Assembly: GCA_027348355.1 (NCBI GenBank)
Contig: DAIEPN010000192.1
Span: 1 to 8,934 of the forward strand
DNA from: Chlamydiota bacterium
GTDB lineage: Bacteria; Chlamydiota; Chlamydiia; Chlamydiales; Rhabdochlamydiaceae
Direction: 5' to 3'
Length of the DNA: 8,934 bases
Shown: one piece after another, positions 1 through 5,993 of the stretch
How positions within the stretch are numbered: the stretch's first letter is position 1
Layout of the letters: every line of letters begins with the position of its first letter
Made by a program: the position numbers and the translations under genes
The notes under the pieces: model-generated
What the model was told of the DNA's origin: nothing
The model's input: only the letters and a program-made list of their open reading frames with translations
Databases searched by the model: none

Positions 1-1
1 C

Positions 2-673
2 GGACAAGGTCTCGAAGCTGCGGATCAGGTCATCGAGATGATAGGGAACAACGTCTCTGAAGCGGAACACCGTCTGCTAGAGGGCGATGCGCATGATCGT
101 GGACGTGCAACAGTGGAGCTTACCGGCGATCTGCTCGCTGCAGCTTCAACTGCCAAACTCGTACCTGGCAAAGTTGTTAAAACAATCACAAACGTTGTCT
201 CCACAGTAGCGGAACGGTTATGCGAGGCGACAGATCCCACAAGGACTCTCAAAGGGGAAGTGGAGACTGCCATTCGTGCGATCCGATCCGACTTGGTGAC
301 ACGCCCCGAAATCGTTAAGCAAATCGAAGACGAAGGACATAGTGGTGATATCTCCATGCCAAAGGGGTGGCGCAAGTGTGATGGGGAGGGGATCTCGGTC
401 TATCAGGTAGATGCTTTAATCGATAGGGAAAGAGTGGATCGTCTCCCACTGAGTAATGGAAAACCGAATCCAACCTATGGTTGGACCAATGCGGAGAGGA
501 TGGCTCATGGCTTGCCTCCGATTGGCACAGACTCCCAACCCGTGCGAATTCAGCAGATGCACTCTGCGGGACAAGATACATTTGTTGAGGTTCTTGGTGG
601 ATCAGACTCAGTGGAGGAATACGCCCGTGATCTTCCTCTTGCTCAAGAAAGCGCTTATTGGCGACGTAGATAA
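2..673 (+). CDS. C-terminal part of a polymorphic toxin, LHH-nuclease-like but with altered histidine pair (5' partial)
   Basis: The reading frame is open from the left edge of the window, so the true start lies outside. The visible part begins with a pre-toxin-like segment (residues reading GDAHDRGRATVELTGDLL, about 75-130). It then enters a block resembling LHH/HNH-superfamily toxin domains: VYQVDALIDRERVD near 398-440, then TNAERMAHGLPPIGTD near 483-530. In that family these lead into a catalytic His-His followed by Met; here the position reads RIQQM (545-559), so both histidines appear as glutamines. The tail SAYWRRR resembles the YWKxR end of such domains, but the stop at 671-673 may cut it slightly short. 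No immunity gene follows. The segment is visibly richer in G+C than the rest of the window, suggesting transfer. Family assignment is from memory of motifs; a dead or diverged nuclease is the best guess. Confidence 0.55.
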   Translation, partial: GQGLEAADQVIEMIGNNVSEAEHRLLEGDAHDRGRATVELTGDLLAAASTAKLVPGKVVKTITNVVSTVAERLCEATDPTRTLKGEVETAIRAIRSDLVTRPEIVKQIEDEGHSGDISMPKGWRKCDGEGISVYQVDALIDRERVDRLPLSNGKPNPTYGWTNAERMAHGLPPIGTDSQPVRIQQMHSAGQDTFVEVLGGSDSVEEYARDLPLAQESAYWRRR

Positions 674-682
674 TTTGGTAAC

Positions 683-720
683 GGGGATCTCGTAAAGGTC
701 AAGAAAAAAAGGTTTCTAAG
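683..720. repeat. possible degenerate Tn3-type 38-bp end
   Basis: This stretch is exactly 38 bp, begins with GGGG and ends with CTAAG, as Tn3-family ends do, and faces the family-B end at 839-876. Only about 17 of 38 positions agree with that end, mostly at the tips and in the A-run, and the 5-bp flanks (GTAAC and TTGAT) do not match. It could be chance. Confidence 0.25.
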
Positions 721-838
721 TTAAGGGAACGTTTTAGCTAAAGCTACTATCGCTTTATCGAATGCGCCATTCTTTTCAAGCCAAGAAAAGAAAGTTTTTT
801 GAGATGAAGCCTCTTGATGTGCTTAGGTAGTAAAATCT

Positions 839-876
839 CTTAGCGTATGATTTTTTACAAATTCTGAGGAGACCCC
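839..876 (-). repeat. Tn3-family 38-bp terminal inverted repeat, family B (single end)
   Basis: Read on the minus strand from 876 it starts GGGGTC, passes through CAGAATTTGTAAAAAATC and ends ACGCTAAG at 839. That is the length and layout of Tn21/Tn501-type ends; Tn501 ends in AAAAAATCGTACGCTAAG. The GGGG tip faces right, so the element it belonged to lay to the left. It matches 6733-6770 at nearly every position, and the similarity continues about 20 bp inward (from about 818, and about 6711 in the other copy). Confidence 0.8.
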
Positions 877-931
877 TTGATTGACGCTTTTGCAAGAAGG
901 TAATAGATTATTATCTTTCAATTTCAGGGAA

Positions 932-1175
932 ATGATGAAAGGACAACGAGTCGGCTATGTGCGCGTCAGCTCAAGAGAGCAGAATACAAACCGCCAAGCT
1001 TGAAGGAATGCAACTTGACCGCATATTCACGGACAAAGCCAGTGGGAAAGATGTGAAACGGCCAGAATTAGAAGCGATGCTCCGTTTTGTGCGCGAAGGA
1101 GATATAGTCGTAGTACATAATATGGATCGCTTAGCGCGCAATCTCCTTAAACCGGTTTTCTGTTCCATTGTTTGA
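932..1175 (+). pseudogene. tnpR: Tn3-type serine resolvase remnant (frameshifted, truncated)
   Basis: The start is ATG at 932 or 935, with AGGGA just upstream. The first frame reads KGQRVGYVRVSSREQNTNRQ, the catalytic-serine motif of the resolvase/invertase family. One extra base near 998 shifts the frame. The protein resumes as LEGMQLDRIFTDKASGKD, then RPELEAMLRFVREGD and HNMDRLARNL, all standard N-terminal resolvase-domain blocks. After NL, at about 1146, the sequence runs into a transposon-end repeat and stops at 1175. The rest of the catalytic domain and the C-terminal DNA-binding helix-turn-helix are therefore missing. In Tn3 transposons this enzyme resolves cointegrates at the res site. 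With about 75 residues and a frameshift it cannot be functional. It reads toward the complete family-A end at 1309, as tnpR does toward the right end of Tn3. Confidence 0.85.
1146..1170 (-). repeat. partial Tn3 family-A end fused to tnpR
   Basis: The inner 25 bases of the family-A inverted repeat (CTTAAACCGGTTTTCTG, then TTCCATTG) follow directly after the resolvase codons for ARNL. The outer third, including the CCCC tip, is missing. It differs from the complete copy at 1272-1309 at only two positions over this length. This suggests an internal deletion joining tnpR to an end, followed by loss of the tip. Confidence 0.75.
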
Positions 1176-1271
1176 GATTCTTAAAATGCAATATTTCATT
1201 CAGTTTATCTGCTAAAATGCTACACGTCGAACCTGATTCGCTCAAGGAAATATCGGCAAGCAGGAGGTAGT
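1171..1271 (+). other. about 100 bp between two family-A ends; short ORF tail, origin unknown
   Basis: The only coding hint is a frame ending at 1270 just before the transposon end, reading AKMLHVEPDSLKEISASRR. It has no ribosome-binding site and could be the 3' tail of a lost passenger gene. I do not recognise it. Confidence 0.3.
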
Positions 1272-1309
1272 CTTAAGCCGGTTTTCTGTTCCACTGCGCC
1301 TCAAACCCC
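1272..1309 (-). repeat. Tn3-family 38-bp terminal inverted repeat, family A (tnpR-side end)
   Basis: On the minus strand from 1309 it reads GGGGTTTGAGGCGCAGTGGA, then ACAGAAAACCGG, ending CTTAAG at 1272. Length is exactly 38 bp, and it shares the GTGGAAC...GAAAAC...TTAAG pattern with the Tn3 end. It matches the copy at 5424-5461 at 33 of 38 positions. The tip faces right, so the transposon body lay to the left. Confidence 0.9.
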
Positions 1310-1323
1310 GATAAGTATTCATT

Positions 1324-2606
1324 TTATTTCGCAACTGCTTTCATTAAAGGATGGATTACCCCGTAGACATGATGTTTTGGATCCATTACTAGGGTCAAAA
1401 GAGGTTTAGCAATACCTTGTATAATACTATTTGGGATGATTCTCTGTTGAACAATGGATTCTAACCCAGGAATTTTATAACCAGTTTTTTCTACTGAATA
1501 GTTAGTCATAAGTACAATGAGAATGACTTTAAGATAATCATCAATGGGAATTTCATCTTTTTTAGAAAAATCTATGTTGAGGATCTCTTCGTATATTTTT
1601 GGAATGATTTCGATACAATGACGCAACAGTTGTTCTCTTTGTAATTGATTAGCTAGGATCTTTCCACCTTTGATAGTCAAAGTAGATTGCAAAAAATTCC
1701 GAACCGAGTCAATTTCTGATAAAGGGGTGGATTTCGTTAAAAGATTTACGATGTTCAGACCGTGGAAACCTCTTTTACTTTGTTGTTCTTTCACAGCTTC
1801 TAAACTTGTCGCATTTTGGTAATCAATTAAATCGAAAACTTGTTCAATAAGCTTTTGTAATTGCTTTGTTTCTTCACGGGGAAGAGTTCGTGTGATTAAG
1901 TCTGGATCATCAGGTTTTTTTACGGCGGCAAGGATAGTGCGAAGGAAACTTTTTTGTATTTTCTCCGTGTGGGTTAGATGCTTGTCGATTTGCATTTTTA
2001 TTTTTTTTGAAATATAGCTTTGCATGCTGTATTGGATCAACCGGTTGAAACTCTTTTCAGGAATAATCAAAAAACATTGAATAAGAAGGGAAAAAGCTTT
2101 AGTAAGGATAGCAAGAATTCGATTTGTATAGGAAAAGATAGAGGTATTAGAAAACCGAATGCGACTTAGTTCATGGTCGATAATTTTACCAAAAAACAGG
2201 GTGGGGGGATATTTAGCCAAAAACCAGCGGCTAAAAGCATGGTAAAGTTCTTGTGTTTCACCATGAAGGCAAGCTAATTTAGTTCGAACATGAGTATCCA
2301 CTTCTTGTAGATCTTTTGGAGCCTTTTCCCACGCTCCTTCATAAGCCTTTTGCACCTCCAATATATACTCGTCCAAATGGGAATAAACATCTTTTCTAAG
2401 CGCTTCAAAATCATTTGCTCCTTTTGCTGCTACAAAGCTTTTTACGTCCCTTTCTAGAATCGTTTTCCAATCTTGCAAGAGAAAAAACAAACATCGCTCC
2501 AAAAAATAAGCCGAAATTGTAGCAAATCCTCGAAATAGAGAAAAAGCGGCCTCATCGAACCATAGGTTTCAACTGAATTAATAGGGAACGTAGAATCTTT
2601 TGACAT
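1324..2606 (-). pseudogene. uncharacterised protein gene under glycine-riboswitch control, broken by one frameshift
   Basis: I do not recognise the family. The natural start is ATG at 2606-2604, with GGAG six bases upstream (2613-2616). The first codons read MSKDSTFPINSVETYG and then SMRPLF, after which this frame soon stops. Deleting one T from a run explains the break: at the A-run 2541-2545 (plus strand) the reading must shift by one base to continue as SLFRGFATISAYFLERCLFF and run unbroken to the stop at 1324-1326. Restored length is about 427 residues. It is mostly helical-looking and charged, with hydrophobic stretches near the N-terminus and around ILAILTKAFSLLIQCFLII (about 2120-2060). 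Without the shift, the long frame (392 residues from a TTG at 2502) has no ribosome-binding site. The stop lies 14 bp from the transposon end. A homopolymer sequencing error is an alternative to real decay. The downstream end appears natural. Confidence 0.7.
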
Positions 2607-2639
2607 GATTTTCTCCAAAACAGAAAGGTATACATTTTC

Positions 2640-2804
2640 CCCTCTCTGTCTTGGAACCTGAAAGATTCGCCGTTGGCTTGCTTCTTCGGTGAAAAGAGTA
2701 TCTCTTTTACTCTCCAGAGTACATATATAGTCTAGCGGTTATGGGGCCTGAAAGTTTTTAGGGACATTTGCTTCTTCGGCGTTAGTAAAAAACTACACTC
2801 TTCC
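2640..2804 (-). promoter_or_regulatory. tandem glycine riboswitch (two aptamers)
   Basis: Read on the minus strand there are two copies of the conserved glycine-aptamer core: GCCGAAGAAGCAAATG... with CTTTCAGG (2781-2747), and CACCGAAGAAGCAAG... with CTTTCAGG (2690-2657). The linker is the typical CTCTGGAGAG (2719-2710). The second aptamer has a perfect P2 hairpin (AAAAGAG-ATA-CTCTTTT), a P3 stem GCC-AAC-GGC, and the 3' block AAGACAGAGAGG. The leader ends 34 bases before the ATG at 2606. An expression platform is visible: the 3' strand AGAGAGG (2647-2641) can pair instead with CCTTTCT (2628-2622), just upstream of the Shine-Dalgarno GGAG. Glycine binding would therefore control this switch, probably at translation initiation or by short-range attenuation. 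Consensus recognition is from memory; the direction of regulation is inference. Confidence 0.85.
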
Positions 2805-2820
2805 AAATAGACTTTCCAAG

Positions 2821-2849
2821 AATATATAGAATGAAGGGATATTTATAAA
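2821..2849 (-). promoter_or_regulatory. sigma-70-type promoter for the riboswitch transcript
   Basis: On the minus strand, TTTATA (2849-2844) and TATATT (2826-2821) are separated by 17 bp. This places the start near 2814, about ten bases before the first aptamer. The match is 4/6 and 5/6 to consensus. Confidence 0.5.
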
Positions 2850-2901
2850 TGTCTTTCAGTTTTCGGAAGAGCCCTTTTTGATAAAACAGTGTTGCTGATA
2901 A

Positions 2902-2934
2902 AAAAAGGCCCCGAGATGATCTTAGGGCCTTTTT
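2902..2934 (-). terminator. bidirectional intrinsic terminator
   Basis: AAAAAGGCCC (2902-2911) pairs perfectly with GGGCCTTTTT (2925-2934) around a 13-base loop that can itself pair AGAT with ATCT. T-runs flank both sides. It lies just after the methyltransferase stop and before the riboswitch promoter, separating two minus-strand transcripts. Confidence 0.85.
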
Positions 2935-2950
2935 CTTTTTGCAGATGCAG

Positions 2951-3796
2951 CTACTTTGTAGCGGTAAATTCCAATCTATTAGAAACAATATGGATATTCC
3001 CTGCGGAATCACTAGGACTAATTTCCATTATGGCATTGGCCATGTCTTGGATATACTCTTTTTGCAGATCTTCAGGAAGATGAGAGATAAAAGGAAGCAG
3101 AGGCTTTAGTAAATTAAGAAGGGCCTGTTTATTGGGAATCGCCGCACTCACTTTAGTAGCTTTGCATTTGATCTCGTTAAAACCGGTACCCTTTAACATA
3201 GTAAAGTAATCTTCTTGACTATAGTAATGGTGAGGGTCTTCCAAGTTTGGAAAATGGGATGCCCACTTTTCTGATTGTGCCTGCTTCATATATTGGGCTA
3301 GTACACCATTAGGATCTTTTTCAGGAATAACAAGAAGAAATTTTCCGTTTGAAGCAAGACTATCATAGATTCTCTTTAAAGCAGTTTCTTGCTCTTTAAC
3401 CCAGTTCAGACAAAAAAATGAAACCACAACGTCAAACTCCCGTTGGAAAGGTAATGAAACCACATCCGAAACTAAGAAAGACAGATTCTGATGTTGAGTA
3501 GTTGAAAAAGTTTGAGAGGCAAACTCAATCATACTAGGAGAAATATCAACACCAGTGACCGCACCTTCGCGAACAAACTCTGTCAAAAAAGACGTAAGTT
3601 TACCATCTCCGCATCCTACATCGAGAACACGCTCATTTCCTTTCCAAGGAAAGCTTTTTATGCTTTCCGTTGCCCAAGCTTGTTGGATCTGAGAGTTTTG
3701 ATGATAGGCTTTAGCTTCTGTAATTCCACTTGCTTCCACTAATAAGCTATATACAAATAAAGTAAAAAAAATTGAAAAAAATTTATATTTTCCCAT
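2951..3796 (-). CDS. class I SAM-dependent methyltransferase with N-terminal signal peptide
   Basis: 281 residues. Start ATG at 3796 is preceded by AAGGA eight bases upstream. Residues 1-30 form a signal peptide: basic GKYK, a hydrophobic stretch FFSIFFTLFVYSLLV, and AKA as a possible cleavage site. The catalytic domain follows at once, with YHQNSQIQ at 31-38, SAM-binding motif I VLDVGCGDG at 57-65, motif II-like GVDISPSMI at 82-90, then FDVVVSFFCLNWV and a LLVIPEKDPNG post-motif segment. This resembles the trans-aconitate/juvenile-hormone-acid methyltransferase type; the YHxxNxxQ opening is typical of JHAMT-like proteins. Export of a SAM enzyme is odd, because SAM is cytoplasmic. An effector acting in a host cell, or a membrane-tethered protein, would explain it. 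It has its own promoter and terminator, so it is a single-gene unit. Substrate unknown. Confidence 0.85.
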   Translation of the reverse strand: MGKYKFFSIFFTLFVYSLLVEASGITEAKAYHQNSQIQQAWATESIKSFPWKGNERVLDVGCGDGKLTSFLTEFVREGAVTGVDISPSMIEFASQTFSTTQHQNLSFLVSDVVSLPFQREFDVVVSFFCLNWVKEQETALKRIYDSLASNGKFLLVIPEKDPNGVLAQYMKQAQSEKWASHFPNLEDPHHYYSQEDYFTMLKGTGFNEIKCKATKVSAAIPNKQALLNLLKPLLPFISHLPEDLQKEYIQDMANAIMEISPSDSAGNIHIVSNRLEFTATK

Positions 3797-3840
3797 AGTA
3801 CATCCTTGTAAATTCGATGGTTATAAAACATCGCTAGAGA

Positions 3841-3869
3841 ACTATAGATAGGATGTAGTTTTTTACCAA
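3841..3869 (-). promoter_or_regulatory. promoter of the methyltransferase gene
   Basis: On the minus strand, TTGGTA (3869-3864) and TATAGT (3846-3841) are separated by exactly 17 bp. An 11-base T-run on the plus strand just upstream (3870-3880) would serve as an A-tract UP element. The predicted start near 3834 gives a leader of about 38 bases. Confidence 0.65.
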
Positions 3870-3890
3870 TTTTTTTTTTTATCATTCTTT

Positions 3891-3916
3891 ACTATTCGTA
3901 ATAAATTACGAATAGT
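3891..3916. promoter_or_regulatory. 12-bp-arm palindrome, candidate operator
   Basis: ACTATTCGTAAT (3891-3902), spacer AA, then its exact reverse complement ATTACGAATAGT (3905-3916). It sits about 20 bp upstream of the -35 box of the methyltransferase promoter and 90 bp beyond the polX stop. No T-run follows on either strand, so an operator is more likely than a terminator. No regulator gene is adjacent. Confidence 0.5.
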
Positions 3917-4005
3917 CATGATCTTTTTCTCATTTGTGGAGTGCTCCCCTTCTAACCTTCCCCTCCCTTTCGCTTATTGTTTTTTTGGAAAACGGCTATT
4001 CAGTT

Positions 4006-5423
4006 TTACTTTTTGAGATGCGAACGAACTTCTTTCAAAGTGCGTGTATTTAAGATGTGTTTTTTTTCCAGCCACCCTTTTCTTGCAACGTTGACGCCAG
4101 CAGTAATGAAATGAAGATGATCTGTAAAGTGCGCATCGGTATTGATACAGCAAAGCAGCCCTTTCTCTGAAGCCGCGTGCCAAAACCTCCGGTCCATATC
4201 CATACGACTTGGATTCCCATTGATCTCAATCATTTTTCTATTGGCTATTGCGGCATCAATGACTTTGGCTATATTGACTTTGTAAGGTTCTCTTCGTAAT
4301 AAAATTCTTCCCGTTAAATGCCCAATCATCGTTGTATAAGGGTTTTCTATGGCCTTGATGATCCGGCGTGTCATAGTCTTTTCGTCTTGGGATAGTGCAT
4401 TATGAACCGATACGATCACATAATCGAGCTCTTGTAGGACTTCATTGGGAAAGTCGAGATTTCCACTCGCAAGAATATCGCACTCAATGCCTGCAAAGAC
4501 ATGGATTTTATTCTTCATAGAAGTATTGAGTTTTTTAATTTCTTGGATTTGTGCAAAGAGCCGCTCTTCATTTTGCCCATTCGCTTGAAAACTAGACTTC
4601 GAATGATCGATATGCCGATATAGTCCCATCCTAGCTTTGAATCTGCAGATACCATTTCCTTCAACGTGCTTTTTCCGTCAGATGCAGTGGTGTGGTTGTG
4701 AAAGGTCCCCCGAATATCTTTTTCTTCCACAAGCTTGGGAAGTTTTCCTTTTTCAGCGGCTTCGATCTCTCCCATATTTTCTCGAAGTTCCAGAGCAATA
4801 TAAGAGAGTCCTAAAGCTTTATGAATGTCTGCTTCTGTGGCTGCTTTTTTCTTGCTGATTGTTGGAGGGGCCTTTTGTAGAATTTACCACTTCAAGTCCC
4901 CACTCGTTCAAAGTCCACCCCCTTTTTTTAGCCCGCTCTCTAATTTTAACGTTATGTTCTTTTGAGCCTGTAAAATAACATAGGGCGAACTCAAACTGTT
5001 TTTCTGAGACGACAAGAAGGTCGGTTTGTATCCCTTCTTGTAAGAGAACGCTCGATTTTGCCTCTCCCTTCGACAAGATCTTTTCTACAACCGGCTGTTT
5101 TGTAAACCAGTTCATAATGGGAGTTGGATTCGATGCTGCAACTAAAATATCTACATCGCCAATGGTCTCCAGTTTTTTGCGAAGGCTGCCGGCAACCTCC
5201 ATTTTTTTTACTCCTTTAAGCTTTTTAAGGGCATTGATAAGAGGTGTGCGATTTCCATGGCATCCCACCAAAGATGACGTGTTGCATAGGTGGCTTTGTG
5301 CGCTAAGGAATCCAGAATGTTTTTCTGGGTTTTTGCCCCAAAGTTAGGTAGTTTGACAATCTCTCCCTTCTCACATGCTTTTTTTAATGCTGTAATGGAT
5401 TTAATGCCCAACTTCTCATATAC
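4006..5423 (-). pseudogene. polX: DNA polymerase/3'-5' exonuclease PolX, N-terminally truncated and frameshifted
   Basis: Family X polymerase fused to a PHP nuclease domain, normally about 570 residues; roughly the first 100 are missing. The frame begins at the transposon tip (5423) inside the helix-hairpin-helix region (VYEKLGIKSITALKK, LPNFGAKTQKNILD). The polymerase palm follows with AGSLRKKLETIGDVDILVAA (catalytic Asp pair near 5150), then QTDLLVV and YFTGSKEHNVKIRERAK. The PHP domain shows FHNHTTASDG (about 4700), DHSKSSF, GIECDIL, VSVHNA, GHLTGR, EINGNPSRMD and NTDAH. Three single-base shifts break it: near 5250 (GEMEIA/TPLINALKK junction region), at the A6 run on the minus strand 4850-4845, and near 4610 (GWDYIGIS/DHSKSS). 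The first and third are outside homopolymers. Joined, the pieces read as a continuous PolX. Its role would be gap-filling repair synthesis; here it is a pseudogene. The 5' part should exist elsewhere if the transposon event was recent. Confidence 0.9.
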
Positions 5424-5461
5424 GGGGGTTGAGGCGCAACGGAACGGAAAACCGGTTTAAG
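5424..5461 (+). repeat. Tn3-family 38-bp terminal inverted repeat, family A (tnpA-side end)
   Basis: Reads GGGGGTTGAGGCGCAACGGA, then ACGGAAAACCGG and TTTAAG. It matches the inverted copy at 1272-1309 at 33 of 38 positions. The tip faces left into polX, so the transposon body lay to the right. The 5-bp flank TATAC does not match GATAA beside the other end, so the two are not the ends of one simple insertion. Confidence 0.9.
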
Positions 5462-5555
5462 GATTTTCCTCATTCGGATTACGAAGTGGCCTTAATTCAC
5501 CCCTGGTGACGCTCTCTGGCATAGCAAACGAATAGCGACCCAATAGAGCGATAGC
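5457..5555 (-). pseudogene. tnpA: Tn3 transposase C-terminal remnant
   Basis: The minus-strand frame reads AIALLGRYSFAMPESV, TRGELRPLRNPNEENP and then TAA. This is the type of C-terminal sequence (HIxLLGRYSF...RGELRPLR) seen in Tn3-family TnpA, from memory. The stop falls inside the inverted repeat, as it commonly does at the tnpA end of such elements. Everything upstream, roughly 950 residues including the DDE catalytic domain, is absent; sequence before 5555 no longer resembles transposase. This identifies the 5424 end as the tnpA-proximal end. Confidence 0.7.
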
Positions 5556-5603
5556 AAGATTACATGATAAAAATGAGCTTAACGTTCAGTCACAATCTAA
5601 ATA

Positions 5604-5629
5604 CCCCATGGCTTGCCACGGGGGTTTTT
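5604..5629 (+). terminator. intrinsic terminator hairpin
   Basis: CCCCATGG (5604-5611), loop CTTG, CCACGGGG (5616-5623) with one A-C mismatch, followed by G and TTTTT. It works best on the plus strand, but no intact plus-strand gene precedes it. It also lies immediately after the stop of the minus-strand remnant at 5628, so it may once have ended that gene. Confidence 0.65.
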
Positions 5630-5831
5630 ATTTACCAATCGCTTCGATAGTGAAACCGGAAACATTGCTTCCATTAAGTAAAATAGTCTCTCCTTCCGAC
5701 CATAAAGTTAACTTAAGCTTATCCCACGCATTCATTCTTACAATCTGTGTAAATTGCTCACTCAAAAGTATTTTTTCAAATATAGAAATCAAAGAAAATG
5801 CCCTAATTGGCGAAGAAAAAAATGACATCAC
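5628..5831 (-). pseudogene. remnant of a C1q/TNF-like protein, inverted paralogue of the gene at 5994
   Basis: The C-terminal 41 residues, from FTQIVRMNAWDKLKL through NGSNVSGFTIEAIGK, align without large gaps to the end of the neighbouring plus-strand protein (FTQILRLAPGQKVQV through DRSGLTIEKISS), about one third identical. The N-terminal part of this 67-residue frame (MMSFFSSPIRAFSL) has no ribosome-binding site. In-frame stops precede it, and scraps continue in other frames up to about 5930. A full-length copy of about 170 residues would run into the start of the intact gene, so this copy is necessarily truncated. I read it as a decayed duplicate; a very short independent gene is less likely. 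Confidence 0.55.
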
Positions 5832-5993
5832 GTCTCATCAAAATCATCCCATTCTGGATCATATGCTCGCAAAATTAAAATTCGGTTTCTTAAGTGGAAT
5901 GGCTACAGCGAAAAAATCTCCATTGCACAAAATCTAAATTTTTTTTTACCATCTTATGATTCGTAATCCACAAATTAAATAAAGGAATAAAAT

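Noticed and set aside
315..695. Alternative frames over the toxin gene on both strands.
   Set aside because: Composition and domain content support only the frame ending at 673.
2657..2779. Two 33-bp direct repeats (CCTGAAAG, 13 variable bases, TTGCTTCTTCGG) first seen as a simple repeat or start of an array.
   Set aside because: On the minus strand they are the conserved cores of the two glycine aptamers, with differing stems between them; only two copies exist.
2782..3012. 76-codon minus-strand frame overlapping the end of the methyltransferase gene.
   Set aside because: It spans the terminator, the riboswitch promoter and the coding end of another frame; no start signals.
1310..5423. The island as a simple single-transposon insertion or clean cointegrate.
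   Set aside because: The 5-bp sequences beside the two tips differ, and the missing 5' part of polX is not at the other junction.
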